From: Rhizobiaceae bacterium
Lineage (GTDB): Bacteria > Pseudomonadota > Alphaproteobacteria > Rhizobiales > Rhizobiaceae
Direction of reading: 5' to 3'
NCBI GenBank assembly: GCA_019635715.1
Contig: JAHBYY010000003.1
Coordinates: 58,785-122,784, forward strand
Length of the DNA: 64,000 nucleotides
The notes beneath the pieces were generated by a model. It did not search any database and was not told the DNA's origin. It saw nothing but the letters and a program-made list of their open reading frames with translations. Position numbers and translations under genes: made by a program. This document shows positions 25,529 to 34,053 of the stretch, in pieces; the stretch's first letter is position 1; the number at the start of each line of letters is the position of its first letter.

Positions 25529-26686
25529 ATGAAACATGAGCTGAAGCTGCCCTCCGAAGGCGTCTATCTCGGCCGTGCCAGCAAGCCGGGCACCGCTCAT
25601 CCCGTGGTCGTAACAGTCCGTGGTGGCGATCTGGTGGCCATCTCCTCGCGGGAGGCGCCGACGGTCCGCGACATCTGCGAGATGGATGATCCCGCCGCCT
25701 ATGTACGATCCGCCAAGGGCACGGCGATCGGCTCGGTCGAGGCGATCGCCGCCAACAGCTTCGAGGGATCCCGCAACGCCGACCTGCCGGTCCTGCTGTC
25801 GCCGGTGGACCTGCAGGCGGTGAAGGCGTCGGGCGTGACCTTTGTGGTCAGCCTTCTGGAGCGGGTCATCGAGGAGCAGGCGCGCGGCGCGCCGGAAAAG
25901 GCCGACGCGATCCGCGCCGACATCGCCAATCTGATCGGGCATGACCTGTCGAAGCTCAAGCCCGGATCGCCGGAGGCGATGGAGATCAAGGCGAAGCTGA
26001 TCGCCCGCGGGGCGTGGTCGCAATATCTCGAAGTCGGCATCGGCCCCGATGCCGAGATTTTTACGAAATGCCAGCCGCTCGCTTCGGTCGGCTACGGCGC
26101 GGATGTCGGCCTGCATCCGGTGTCGAGCTGGAACAATCCCGAACCGGAAGTGGCCGTGATCGCCGCCAGCACCGGCAGGATCGTCGGCGTCACCCTCGGC
26201 AACGACGTCAATCTGCGCGATGTCGAGGGCCGCTCGGCGCTGCTGCTCGGCAAGGCCAAGGACAACAACGCCTCGGCCGCGCTGGGCCCGTTCATCCGCC
26301 TCTTCGACGACGCCTTCACGCTCGCGGATGCCAAGTCGGCGCGCATCGGGCTGCGGGTCGAAGGAGAGGACGGCTTCGAGCTCGAAGGGTCGAGCTCTAT
26401 GGCGGAGATCAGCCGGTCGCCGGAAGAACTGGTCGCTGCGGCGATGGGGCCGCACCACCAGTATCCGGACGGCATGGCGCTTTATCTCGGCACCATGTTC
26501 GTGCCGTCGAAGGATCGCGGCGAAGGCGGCAAGGGCTTCACCCACAAGCCGGGCGACATCGTCACCATTTCCACCGACACGCTCGGATCGCTGACCAACC
26601 GCGTCCAGTTGTCGCCCGATTGCCCGCGCTGGACCTATGGCGCGCGCAGCCTCATGCGCGACCTCAGCGCCGCCGGCCTGATCTGA
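25529..26686 (+). CDS. FAH-family 2-keto-3-deoxy-sugar-acid dehydratase, XylX-like
   Basis: A 385-residue enzyme of the fumarylacetoacetate hydrolase family with the long N-terminal domain found in pentose-acid dehydratases. Stretches such as LLSPVDLQAVKASGVTF, LLERVIEEQARG, WSQYLEVGIGPDAEIFTK, WNNPEPEV (metal Glu residues) and LGNDVNLRDVEGRSALLL closely resemble my memory of Caulobacter XylX, the 2-keto-3-deoxy-D-xylonate dehydratase that makes alpha-ketoglutarate semialdehyde. Acting on 2-keto-3-deoxy-pentonate is therefore the best guess. GGGGTGGAG stands about 8 bases before ATG 25529. No xylonate dehydratase (IlvD type) or semialdehyde dehydrogenase is next to it; the SMP-30 lactonase and SDRs nearby could supply earlier steps. 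Confidence 0.8.
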   Translation: MKHELKLPSEGVYLGRASKPGTAHPVVVTVRGGDLVAISSREAPTVRDICEMDDPAAYVRSAKGTAIGSVEAIAANSFEGSRNADLPVLLSPVDLQAVKASGVTFVVSLLERVIEEQARGAPEKADAIRADIANLIGHDLSKLKPGSPEAMEIKAKLIARGAWSQYLEVGIGPDAEIFTKCQPLASVGYGADVGLHPVSSWNNPEPEVAVIAASTGRIVGVTLGNDVNLRDVEGRSALLLGKAKDNNASAALGPFIRLFDDAFTLADAKSARIGLRVEGEDGFELEGSSSMAEISRSPEELVAAAMGPHHQYPDGMALYLGTMFVPSKDRGEGGKGFTHKPGDIVTISTDTLGSLTNRVQLSPDCPRWTYGARSLMRDLSAAGLI

Positions 26687-26695
26687 TTCGCCGGC

Positions 26696-27079
26696 TCACG
26701 GAGCCGGCAGGCTGGCGAGATAGGCGATCACGTTGGTGATCTCCTCCGGCTTCTTCAGGCCCGCGAAGGCCATCTTGCCGCCGGGCAGGAAGGTCTTCGG
26801 CGCGGCCAGGTAGGCGGCGAGGTTGGACTCGTCCCAGACCGCGCCCTCGGCACCCTTGGCGCGCATCGCATCGGAATAGGAGAAATCCTCCAGCGAGGCG
26901 ACCGGCCGGCCGAAAACGCCGGCGAGGTACGGGCCTACCCGGTTCTGCGCCTTGTCGGGGACATGGCAGGCCTGGCATCGCTTGAACACCTTGGCTCCGG
27001 CGTCGACGTCTCCGTCCACGGCGAGGGCGGTGGTGCAGAGGGCTGCGAGGAGGGCGGCGACGGCGAGGATGGTGCGCAC
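26696..27079 (-). CDS. Small class I cytochrome c
   Basis: A 127-residue exported mono-heme cytochrome c of the c2/c550 type. A GTG start at 27079 is favoured because AGGAG lies 8 bases upstream on the minus strand; it gives a clean signal peptide (TILAVAALLAALCTTALA). The heme site is CQACH near residue 35, RVGPYLAGVFGRP follows as in mitochondrial-type cytochromes, and the axial Met is in GGKMAFAGLKKPEE. It probably carries electrons in the periplasm. It converges with the FAH-family gene across 9 bases. An electron-donor dehydrogenase partner is not obvious; the SDR upstream uses NAD(P). Confidence 0.85.
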   Translation of the reverse strand: MRTILAVAALLAALCTTALAVDGDVDAGAKVFKRCQACHVPDKAQNRVGPYLAGVFGRPVASLEDFSYSDAMRAKGAEGAVWDESNLAAYLAAPKTFLPGGKMAFAGLKKPEEITNVIAYLASLPAP

Positions 27080-27263
27080 GAAAGGTCTCCTGAATGTGGC
27101 TGGCCGGGATCGGCTGGCTGCTGCGGGCACCTGTCGGCGTCCGTTCCGATAGCTTTATCAGGGACGATCGGTTGACAAGACCCTTGCCGGCGAGGCGCGA
27201 GCCGAAACCGGCCGCGCCGAGGCGGCCGCAAGGTTAAGCGGCCGTCAACGCCGGCATCGGCCG

Positions 27264-28052
27264 TCAGGAAGTCATGCGCGGCGCGCGATAGCTCTCGAAA
27301 TTGCCGCAGACGCTGATCGACTGGCCGGAGATGTGCGGCGCGAGGTCGGAGGCGAGGAAGACGGCCATGTCGGCGATCTCCTTCATGTCGATGGCGGTGT
27401 GCATCGAGATGTTGTGCAGGAAGTACGGCATCCACGCTTCCAGCGACATGCCGCGCGCCTCGGCCTGTTCGCGCATCACCCGCTGGCCGCGCGGACCGTC
27501 GACCAGGCCCGGCAGGATGGCGTTGACCCGCACGCCGATCTCGCCGAGCTCGACGGCGAGCACGTCGGTGAGGCCGCGCACCGCGTATTTCGAGGCGGAG
27601 TAGGGCGCCCGCAGCGGCATGCCGAGACGGCCGGCGACCGAGGAGAGGTTGATGATGCAACCGCTGCCGGCCTGCCTGAACAGCGGAACGGCCTTGCGCA
27701 CCATGTAGAACTGGCCGCTGACATTGACCGCCATGGTCTGGTCCCACTCCTCGTCGGTGATCTCCTCCACCGGCTTGGTCGGACCCGAGATGCCGGCATT
27801 GTTGACCAGGATGTCGAGCTTCGCGTGTCGCGCCAGGAAGGCGTCGTAGAGCGCCGCCACATCGGCGGACTTCGACACGTCCGCCTTCACCACGATGGCG
27901 TCGGGCAACTCGTCCCGGAGCGCTGCGAGCGCGTCGTCGGCAATGTCGCAGACGCAGACCTGAGCGCCCTGTTCGACGAAGCGGTGGGCGATGACGCGGC
28001 CGATGCCGGACGCGCCCGCGGTGATGATGGCTGTCTTGCCGGTCAGGTCCAT
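27264..28052 (-). CDS. SDR family NAD(P)-dependent oxidoreductase
   Basis: A 262-residue classical short-chain dehydrogenase: the cofactor loop TAGASGIGRV at the start (Gly-rich, with Ala in place of the usual first Gly), the DVSKS segment, NNAGISGP, the catalytic YSASK, and a C-terminal GQSISVCGNFESY. A GGAG ribosome site lies 7-10 bases before the ATG at 28052. It is followed by a gap before the small cytochrome gene and preceded by the cyclase-family hydrolase 122 bases upstream on the same strand. With the lactonase and FAH dehydratase close by, a sugar 1-dehydrogenase or sugar-acid dehydrogenase is the likeliest role; substrate is not determined. Confidence 0.82.
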   Translation of the reverse strand: MDLTGKTAIITAGASGIGRVIAHRFVEQGAQVCVCDIADDALAALRDELPDAIVVKADVSKSADVAALYDAFLARHAKLDILVNNAGISGPTKPVEEITDEEWDQTMAVNVSGQFYMVRKAVPLFRQAGSGCIINLSSVAGRLGMPLRAPYSASKYAVRGLTDVLAVELGEIGVRVNAILPGLVDGPRGQRVMREQAEARGMSLEAWMPYFLHNISMHTAIDMKEIADMAVFLASDLAPHISGQSISVCGNFESYRAPRMTS

Positions 28053-28174
28053 TGAACTCTCCAGGGGGATGGGCGCGGCGTGGCGCATGCGACGGGGCCT
28101 GCGCGGCGGATCCGAACTCGGGTTCCGCCGCCGCAGCCGAGGTCGGCAGGATGGGGTGTCGGCGCCTGCTGCGA

Positions 28175-28924
28175 TCAGGCCGGGCAGAAGGCCACGGGTC
28201 GGATCGGTGAGCCCGACCCTTCGTCGATATGCAGCGGCATGGCGAGGAAGAGCGAGCGAGGGGTGAGGTCTTCGAGATTGGTCAGCATCTCGATGATCAG
28301 GATGTCGTGCGGCAGCCAGCTCTTCATGTGGCCCGGATTGCCCTGCGGCACGCCGTCGACGATCGCGGTTTCCGCGGCGACCGTGTCGGTCGCGACCGCG
28401 CGCACCTTGCGCTCGCGGAAGAACTCGCAGGCGTCTTCCGACATGCCCGGCGCGTTGAGCACGTACCATTGCGCTTTCGAATCGGTGCGCCAGTGGCGCT
28501 TCATCCAGCCGTAGTTGACGATGGCGATCTCGCCTTCGCCGACCTTCAGGCCCGACTTCTGCTCGTAGGCGCGCAGCATGTCGGCAGTCACCAGGTCGCC
28601 CGGCTGCAGGTCGCGGTCGGAGAAATCGTAGAGAACCGCGGAAGCGAAGAGATGGTCGGCCGGAAACGTGTCGATCGTCCGGTCCATGCGATTCGGCAGC
28701 ATGTGGGCCGGGGCGTCGACATGGGCGCCGGTATGCTCGGCCATCATGATCGCCTGGCAATAATAGCCGTCGTGTTCATGGGTGACCGCCTTGTCGATGG
28801 TCAGATGCGGATGGGTGGGCCAGCGCGGAATGCCGCGCTCCAGCTTCGGCGCGAGATCCACCATCCGCATGCCGCCCAAGGTCTTCAGGACGACGTCGAT
28901 CGCCCCGGCTCTGCTGTCCGCCAT
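28175..28924 (-). CDS. Cyclase/formamidase family metallo-hydrolase (PF04199)
   Basis: A 249-residue protein of the 'putative cyclase' family, whose best-known member is kynurenine formamidase; others open cyclic amides or lactones. The family metal motif appears as EHTGAHVDAPAHM, followed later by the DTVAAE region and a PHDILIIEML segment. I start at ATG 28924 (MADSRAG) because GGAGG lies 5 bases before it; an upstream in-frame ATG would add six residues. Divergent across 247 bases lies an SMP-30 lactonase, and that gap carries a GTGATCAC palindrome shared with the transporter operon, so the hydrolase is probably a member of the same sugar-acid regulon. The substrate is unknown. Confidence 0.78.
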   Translation of the reverse strand: MADSRAGAIDVVLKTLGGMRMVDLAPKLERGIPRWPTHPHLTIDKAVTHEHDGYYCQAIMMAEHTGAHVDAPAHMLPNRMDRTIDTFPADHLFASAVLYDFSDRDLQPGDLVTADMLRAYEQKSGLKVGEGEIAIVNYGWMKRHWRTDSKAQWYVLNAPGMSEDACEFFRERKVRAVATDTVAAETAIVDGVPQGNPGHMKSWLPHDILIIEMLTNLEDLTPRSLFLAMPLHIDEGSGSPIRPVAFCPA

Positions 28925-29057
28925 GAAATCCTCCCTGATCACCGAACGGCCCAGCCCCGCGCCGCGACATGCGGTGGGGCGCCTCCAAGGCCCGATCCTG
29001 TTCGAGCAAATGTAATCACGATGCCAACCGCGTCGTCAATTGGTGAAATGCCTGATC

Positions 29058-29069
29058 TGTGATCACGGA
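29058..29069. promoter_or_regulatory. Probable GntR/FCD operator, copy 1
   Basis: The palindrome CTGTGATCACGG contains the perfect core GTGATCAC (29060-29067), and a weaker half-match TGTAATCACG lies 46 bases away at 29012. It lies in the 247-base divergent gap between the cyclase-family gene and the lactonase gene. The same core recurs in the gap between the GntR/FCD regulator and the sugar ABC transporter. GntR/FadR-type proteins bind such short GT-N-AC palindromes, which makes the neighbouring GntR gene the prime candidate. Confidence 0.6.
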
Positions 29070-29171
29070 GATTGACTCCGATGGCGCCGCTGTACAATCT
29101 CCTGCTCGGAGGATGCAAACCGGGCCGAGGGCACGGTCGCACCCATTCGTAAAATCGGGAGGAGAACTGCG

Positions 29172-30074
29172 GTGGCCGAAATACGTCTGCTGGTGGACAG
29201 CAAGAATCATCTGGGCGAGGGACCGCTCTGGGATGTCGAGGATCAGCGCCTGTACTGGATCGACAGTTCCGCGGCAGAGATCTGGAGTTGCAAGGAGGAC
29301 GGATCGGATGTGAAGCTGAATTATGTTCCGCTGCACATCGGCTCGATGGCGATCCGCAAGAACGGCGGCGCGGTCGTGGCGCTCGCCAACGGCTTCAGCC
29401 TCTACGACTTCAAGACGCAGCGCCTGACCCATATCGGCGATCCGGAGAAGGACGAGCCCGAGAATCGGCTGAACGACGGCAAGGTCGACCGCCGCGGACG
29501 CTTCGTCGCCGGCTACATGTCCTATGACCACGACCGCTTCGATGCCAATCGCGGCCAGCGGCCGGTGCGCAATTCGGCACTCTACAGCCTCAATCCCGAC
29601 CTCTCGATCACCAGGCTGGACAGCGGCATCAAGTGCTCGAACGGACCGTGCTGGAGCCCGGACGACAAGACCTTCTACTTCTGCGATTCCTACGACGACC
29701 TGATGTACGCCTACGACTACGACATCGACAGCGGTAGCGTGTCGAACAAGCGGGTCTTCCTGTCGAATCACGAATATCCCGGTACCTTCGACGGCTCGAC
29801 CGTCGACGCGGAGGGCTACATCTGGAACGCCCATGTGTTCGGCGGCCGCATCATCCGCTACTCGCCGGACGGCAAGATCGATCGCGAGATCGAGTTTCCC
29901 GTGCGCAACCTGACCAGCGTGATGTTCGGCGGCAAGAACCTGGACATCCTGTATGTCAGTTCGATGGGCCGGCCGATCAAGGGCGTGCCGCAGCGTGAGG
30001 CGGATGCCGGCGGCCTGTTCGCCGTCTACGATCTCGGGGTCAAGGGCCTGCCCGAGCCGCGCTTCGGCGGTTGA
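29172..30074 (+). CDS. SMP-30/gluconolactonase family sugar lactonase
   Basis: A 300-residue six-bladed beta-propeller lactonase that hydrolyses a sugar lactone to the sugar acid. The metal glutamate is in LGEGPLWD (Glu16), ENRLNDGKVDRRGRF near 97-111 is the family signature, a SNGPCWSPDDKTFYFCDS run carries the metal Asn, and FDGSTVDAEGYIWNA carries the metal Asp. The start is GTG 29172, with GGGAGGAG about 9 bases upstream. The gene is divergent from the cyclase-family hydrolase and convergent with the GntR regulator. L-fucono-, xylono- or arabinono-lactone are all plausible; the FAH-family dehydratase nearby favours a pentonolactone. Confidence 0.83.
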   Translation: MAEIRLLVDSKNHLGEGPLWDVEDQRLYWIDSSAAEIWSCKEDGSDVKLNYVPLHIGSMAIRKNGGAVVALANGFSLYDFKTQRLTHIGDPEKDEPENRLNDGKVDRRGRFVAGYMSYDHDRFDANRGQRPVRNSALYSLNPDLSITRLDSGIKCSNGPCWSPDDKTFYFCDSYDDLMYAYDYDIDSGSVSNKRVFLSNHEYPGTFDGSTVDAEGYIWNAHVFGGRIIRYSPDGKIDREIEFPVRNLTSVMFGGKNLDILYVSSMGRPIKGVPQREADAGGLFAVYDLGVKGLPEPRFGG

Positions 30075-30088
30075 GAGCGATGCGAAGA

Positions 30089-30114
30089 GCCGGATGCCCT
30101 GCCGGGCATCCGGC
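30089..30114. terminator. Bidirectional hairpin between convergent genes
   Basis: A perfect 11-base stem, GCCGGATGCCC paired with GGGCATCCGGC, with a 4-base loop, sits in the 75-base gap between the convergent lactonase and GntR genes. There is no long T run, so it may act as a bidirectional hairpin block or RNA 3'-end stabiliser more than a classic intrinsic terminator. Confidence 0.6.
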
Positions 30115-30149
30115 GGCTCTGCGGCGGTCGCCGCGAGGTGGCGCCGCTG

Positions 30150-30860
30150 TCAGAGAACCGCCTGGAGCGGCCGTTCCTCGTCCTCTCCGAAGATCGCGAT
30201 GCGATGGCGCGTGAACCATTTGGCCGTCGCCCAGATGTCGACCTTCAGGCCGGATGCGGCGCGGCGGCCGTCGCGGCGTTCGATCGCCTGGATGATGCGT
30301 TCGTGGAAGCGCGTCCCGGTCAGGAACGGGTCCGAATAGCCCATCCTGTAGGCGACGCCGAGATAGGGGCCGGTGCGCAGCCAGAGATTGTTGATGATCT
30401 CGAGAAGCTGCGGCATCTCCGCCGCCTCATAGATCGCGAAATGGAATTCCTTGTTGGCGTCCAGCACCTCTTCGGTGAAGCCGCCCTTGATCGCCGCGAT
30501 CATCTTGGCGTTGATGTCGCGCAGCGCGCCGGCCAGCGGCGGCGGCGGGTTGAGCGCGGCGCGCTTGGTCGCCATGCCCTCGATCGACATGCGGATGCGG
30601 ATGATCTCCCAGAAGAGTTCCGGCGTGAAGGAAGCGACCCGGATGCTGCGGCTCGGCGTCTGGACGAGCGCTTTCTCCGCGACGAGGCGCTGCAGCGCCT
30701 CGCGCACCGGCATCGCGCTGGTGCCCAGCGCAGCCGCCAGACCGCGGATGGTCAGCGTCTCTCCAGCCGCGAACTTGCCCTGGTAGAGCGCCTGGCGCAG
30801 TTTCAGGTACACGCGCTCCTGCAGCGTGCTGACGTCGACCGGCGACAGTTTTTCCGTCAT
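30150..30860 (-). CDS. GntR-family transcriptional regulator (FadR/FCD subfamily)
   Basis: A 236-residue DNA-binding regulator. The winged HTH (about residues 10-78) shows QERVYLKLRQALYQGKF, LTIRGLAAALGTSAMPVREAL and a short wing. The all-helical FCD effector domain (about 85-220) includes the metal-type positions in LDANKEFHFAIYEAAEMP and FHERIIQAIERRD. Such proteins usually repress sugar-acid or organic-acid catabolic genes until the acid binds. It is divergent from the sugar ABC operon across a 462-base gap and close to the lactonase and hydrolase genes; GTGATCAC palindromes in both intergenic regions are probable binding sites. Confidence 0.86.
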   Translation of the reverse strand: MTEKLSPVDVSTLQERVYLKLRQALYQGKFAAGETLTIRGLAAALGTSAMPVREALQRLVAEKALVQTPSRSIRVASFTPELFWEIIRIRMSIEGMATKRAALNPPPPLAGALRDINAKMIAAIKGGFTEEVLDANKEFHFAIYEAAEMPQLLEIINNLWLRTGPYLGVAYRMGYSDPFLTGTRFHERIIQAIERRDGRRAASGLKVDIWATAKWFTRHRIAIFGEDEERPLQAVL

Positions 30861-31322
30861 CCCAATGCTTCCATCGTCCGGGGAAGATCAGCTTCCCGCT
30901 CGGGACGCAATGCCGGTGCCGACGGCGCGCAATGCGTCAAACAGACTTTCTGGCAGCAACCGCTCCCCCGCAACGGCTAACTCCGACACAGCCGCTATGC
31001 AAGTGCGCCGCTCCTCGCCGCCAACATCGCGCGTCTTGTGATCACAAATCAACGATTATTTATTGACGGCCTGACGCTTTTGTGGCTGGTAGTGCGTGGC
31101 TGTGAACGCGGCCAGGGGAGAAGGGCGCCGCATGGACGGTGCCGGGAGGACAATCGCAGATGCGATCTCCGCGCTCGGAGCGATCCGGGGCGGAAGCGTG
31201 CGTCTGCGTGAGCCGGGCGAGCGTCCCGGAACCTGCCGGTTTGCCGGACTGCCGCCAAACATGCCGCGACTGAGGTCGGAGTTCTGCGCTGCGCAATGCA
31301 GGCAGTCATTTGGGAGAGAGAG
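30861..31322. other. Regulatory gap between GntR gene and sugar ABC operon
   Basis: These 462 bases contain no convincing gene. The region includes the operator-like palindrome TTGTGATCACAA (31036-31047), followed by an AT-richer stretch with ATTATTTATTGACGG, a plausible promoter core. A long leader of about 230 bases would then precede the binding-protein gene. It lacks a good open frame of its own. Confidence 0.45.
31036..31047. promoter_or_regulatory. Probable GntR/FCD operator, copy 2 (TTGTGATCACAA)
   Basis: A perfect 12-base palindrome, TTGTGATCACAA, placed just upstream of an AT-rich stretch with TTGACGG in the gap between the GntR gene and the sugar ABC operon. The GTGATCAC core is identical to that in the lactonase/cyclase gap, which supports joint regulation. 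Confidence 0.65.
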
Positions 31323-32450
31323 ATGAAGTCGACGATCCGGAAATTCGCGCTCGGCGCGATGGCTGCTGCGGCCGGCATGGCGTTCATGGCGCCGGCCGCT
31401 CAGGCAGCCGAGAAGATGAAGATCTTCCTCAGCATGAGCTACATCGGCAACGACTGGCAGGCCGAGGCCGCCAACATGCTGAAGGCCATGGCCGTCCACA
31501 AGAACTACGCCGACAAGGTCGACCTCCAGGTGCAGGTCTCCGGCCCCAACGCCCAGAAGCAGATTCAGCAGATCAATTCGATGGTGCAGGCCGGCGCCAA
31601 GGCGATCATCGTCTATCCGATCTCGCCGACCGCGTTGAACGGCGCCGTCAAGAACGCCTGCGCCAAGGGCGTCGTCGTCGTCGCCTACGACTCCATCATT
31701 TCCGAGCCCTGCGCCTACAACGTCCACATCGATCAGCGCAAATGGGGCGTGGAATCCGCCGAATGGCTGGTCAACAAGCTCGGCGGCAAGGGCAAGGTGG
31801 TCATGGTGACCGGCGTGCCGGGAACCACCGTCGACACGCTGCGCAACGAGGGCGCCAAGGAGGTGTTCGCCAAGAACCCCGGCATCGAGGTGGTCGCCGA
31901 GGCCAACGGCATGTGGAGCCAGGCGGTGGCCCGCACCGAACTGTCCAAGATCCTGGCCACCCGCAACTGGGACCAGGTCGACGGGCTCTGGATGCAGGCC
32001 GGCTGCTACACCGCCAATTCGATGCAGAGCGAAGCCGGCATCGCCGACGACAAGCTCAAGCCCTGCGCCGGTGAATCCTCCAACGGCGGCCGCATCCAGA
32101 TGCTGCCGGTCGGCACCGAGGTCGAGGGTGCCAACGGCACCTACCGCCCGATGGGCGCGCAGCGCTGGTCCTCCGGCTCGCAGAACTTCACCGGCGCGCT
32201 GGCCCTGAAGCTGGCGGTCGACAAGCTCGAGGGCAAGGAGATCCCGGCTCTCACCGACGTGGCCCAGAACATCGTCACCAATGAGAACGTGAAGCTCTGC
32301 CAGGAGGGCACCTGGGCCGAGATGAAGGCGGGCTGCAACGTGTTCCAGCCGGCGATCATCCCGAATCCGGGCTGGTTCGCGTCGATCTATTCGGATCTGA
32401 CTCCGGAAGTCGGCCTGAACGCGGCGCTCGTCGCACAGCCCGAGGAATAA
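31323..32450 (+). CDS. Sugar ABC transporter substrate-binding protein (RbsB/type 1 PBP)
   Basis: A 375-residue periplasmic binding protein of the ribose/autoinducer-2 type 1 fold. The signal peptide MKSTIRKFALGAMAAAAGMA with an AQA-AE cleavage site near residue 28 is clear. The mature protein has the family strand KIFLSMSYIGNDWQAEAA, the hinge and second-domain segments MVQAGAKAIIVYPISPTAL and GKVVMVTGVPGTTVD. GAGAGAG stands directly before the ATG. It is the first gene of an operon with ATPase, fused permease, a dehydrogenase and a beta-keto acid cleavage enzyme, so the ligand is probably a sugar acid or polyol that these enzymes oxidise. A hairpin follows the gene. Confidence 0.88.
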   Translation: MKSTIRKFALGAMAAAAGMAFMAPAAQAAEKMKIFLSMSYIGNDWQAEAANMLKAMAVHKNYADKVDLQVQVSGPNAQKQIQQINSMVQAGAKAIIVYPISPTALNGAVKNACAKGVVVVAYDSIISEPCAYNVHIDQRKWGVESAEWLVNKLGGKGKVVMVTGVPGTTVDTLRNEGAKEVFAKNPGIEVVAEANGMWSQAVARTELSKILATRNWDQVDGLWMQAGCYTANSMQSEAGIADDKLKPCAGESSNGGRIQMLPVGTEVEGANGTYRPMGAQRWSSGSQNFTGALALKLAVDKLEGKEIPALTDVAQNIVTNENVKLCQEGTWAEMKAGCNVFQPAIIPNPGWFASIYSDLTPEVGLNAALVAQPEE

Positions 32451-32465
32451 ACCTCCCGCTGACCA

Positions 32466-32492
32466 GGGCGGCCCGCCGGCGGCGGGTCGCCC
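32466..32492 (+). terminator. GC-rich hairpin after the binding-protein gene
   Basis: An imperfect inverted repeat (GGCGGCCCGCC against GGCGGGTCGCC, one mismatch) lies 15 bases past the binding-protein stop and 28 bases before the ATPase start. It has no T run, so it is better seen as an RNA stability or attenuation hairpin that lets the binding protein exceed the membrane components. Confidence 0.45.
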
Positions 32493-32520
32493 GACCAATC
32501 GCGAGGCAGCCGAGATCGCA

Positions 32521-34053
32521 ATGTCGTCCGAAATTCCTGCAATCCATATCACCCACGCCGGGAAGGCCTACGGCGCGACGATCGCGCTCGACGACGTCTC
32601 GATCTCCGTCCGCCCCGGAACCGTCCACGCGCTGCTCGGCGAGAACGGCGCCGGCAAGTCGACCATCGTCAAGGTGCTGTCCGGGCTTGTCTCGCCGGAC
32701 AGCGGCGACATCGAGATTTTCGGCAAGGCGGCGCAGCTCTGGTCGCCGCGCGAAGCTCATCGCCTGGGAATCCAGACTGCGTTTCAGGAGATGACGCTCG
32801 TCCGCAACCTTACGGTGCTGGACAATATGCTGATCCCGGAGGCGCCGGTCGGCCTCAGCGGCATGATGAGCCGCGGCAAGGCTCGGCAAAGCGTCGCTGC
32901 CCATTTCCACGACATGGGCCTCAACGACATCCATCTCGACGACGAGATCGGCGATCTCGACCTCGCGGTGCGGCAGAAGATCGAGATCGCGCGTGCCGTC
33001 TATCGCAAGCCGCGCATTCTGCTGCTCGACGAGCCGACCTCCGCGCTGTCGGGCCCGGACGTCGACTGGCTCGGCAATGTCATCCGCGGCCTGAAGCGGC
33101 AGGGCACCACGGTCGTGTTCATTTCGCATCGCCTGCGCGAAGTGCGCGACTTCTGCGACGAGCTCACCATCCTGCGCGGCGGCAAGCATGTCGCCTCCGG
33201 CAACGTCGCCGACTACGAGGATGCCGACGTGGTCCGCATGATCGCCGGCCGCTCGCTCATCCACTCCTTTCCGCCGCGCGCCGAACAGCGCCACGAGATC
33301 GGCCGCGAAGTGCTGCGTGCCGACAGGGTGGGCACGGAAGGCAAGCTGCGCGAAGCCTCCTTCAGCCTGCGCGAAGGCGAGATTCTCGGCGTGGCCGGCC
33401 TTCAGGGCATGGGGCAGCTCGACCTTTTCCTCACGGCCTTCGGCGCCATGCCGCTCGCCCGCGGTCATTTCGAAGTGGATGGCCAGACCGTCGCCATCGC
33501 CAGCCCGAAGGATGCGATCTCGGCGCGCATCGGCATCAGCCTGGTGCCGGAGGAGCGCAAGACCGAGGGACTGTTTCTCCGGCTGAGCGGCAAGCACAAC
33601 GCCACCGTTCCGATCATCGAGCGCTTCACCCGGTTCGGCCTGATCGACAAGGATCGCGAGGACGAGGCGGTGTCGGAGGCATTCAGCCGCGTCGAGGTCG
33701 ACCACCGTGCCCTCTGGTCACGCGCCGATTCGTTCTCGGGCGGCAACCAGCAGAAGATCGCCATCGCCAAGTGGCTGCTGACCGAGAGCCATATCCTGAT
33801 GGTCTACGACCCGACGCGCGGCATCGACGTCGGCACGAAGAACGAGCTCTATCAGCTCATGCGTGCCTATGCCGAGGCGGGCGGCGCGGTCGTTTTCTAT
33901 TCGACCGAGATCCCCGAGCTTGTGCATCTGGCCGATCGCGTCCTGGTCTTCTACGCGGGTTCGGTCGCGGCGGAACTGGCCGGCGCCGAGCTTACCGAAG
34001 AAAACATACTGGGAGTCGCACTCGGCTCCGGCAGCAAGGCATCCGCAGCATGA
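32521..34053 (+). CDS. Sugar ABC transporter ATP-binding protein (two NBDs, RbsA type)
   Basis: A 510-residue tandem ATPase. The first domain has Walker A GENGAGKST (40-48) and an intact Walker B ILLLDEPTSALSG, with a non-standard signature (DLAVRQKIEIA). The second domain has a degenerate Walker A region (GVAGLQGMGQ), the signature SFSGGNQQKIAIAKW, and VYDPTRGIDVG where sugar ATPases normally read DEPTRG, so both the Walker B Asp and catalytic Glu are changed. The stop overlaps the permease start by 4 bases (ATGA). The protein powers import of the ligand bound by the preceding periplasmic protein. Confidence 0.88.
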   Translation: MSSEIPAIHITHAGKAYGATIALDDVSISVRPGTVHALLGENGAGKSTIVKVLSGLVSPDSGDIEIFGKAAQLWSPREAHRLGIQTAFQEMTLVRNLTVLDNMLIPEAPVGLSGMMSRGKARQSVAAHFHDMGLNDIHLDDEIGDLDLAVRQKIEIARAVYRKPRILLLDEPTSALSGPDVDWLGNVIRGLKRQGTTVVFISHRLREVRDFCDELTILRGGKHVASGNVADYEDADVVRMIAGRSLIHSFPPRAEQRHEIGREVLRADRVGTEGKLREASFSLREGEILGVAGLQGMGQLDLFLTAFGAMPLARGHFEVDGQTVAIASPKDAISARIGISLVPEERKTEGLFLRLSGKHNATVPIIERFTRFGLIDKDREDEAVSEAFSRVEVDHRALWSRADSFSGGNQQKIAIAKWLLTESHILMVYDPTRGIDVGTKNELYQLMRAYAEAGGAVVFYSTEIPELVHLADRVLVFYAGSVAAELAGAELTEENILGVALGSGSKASAA

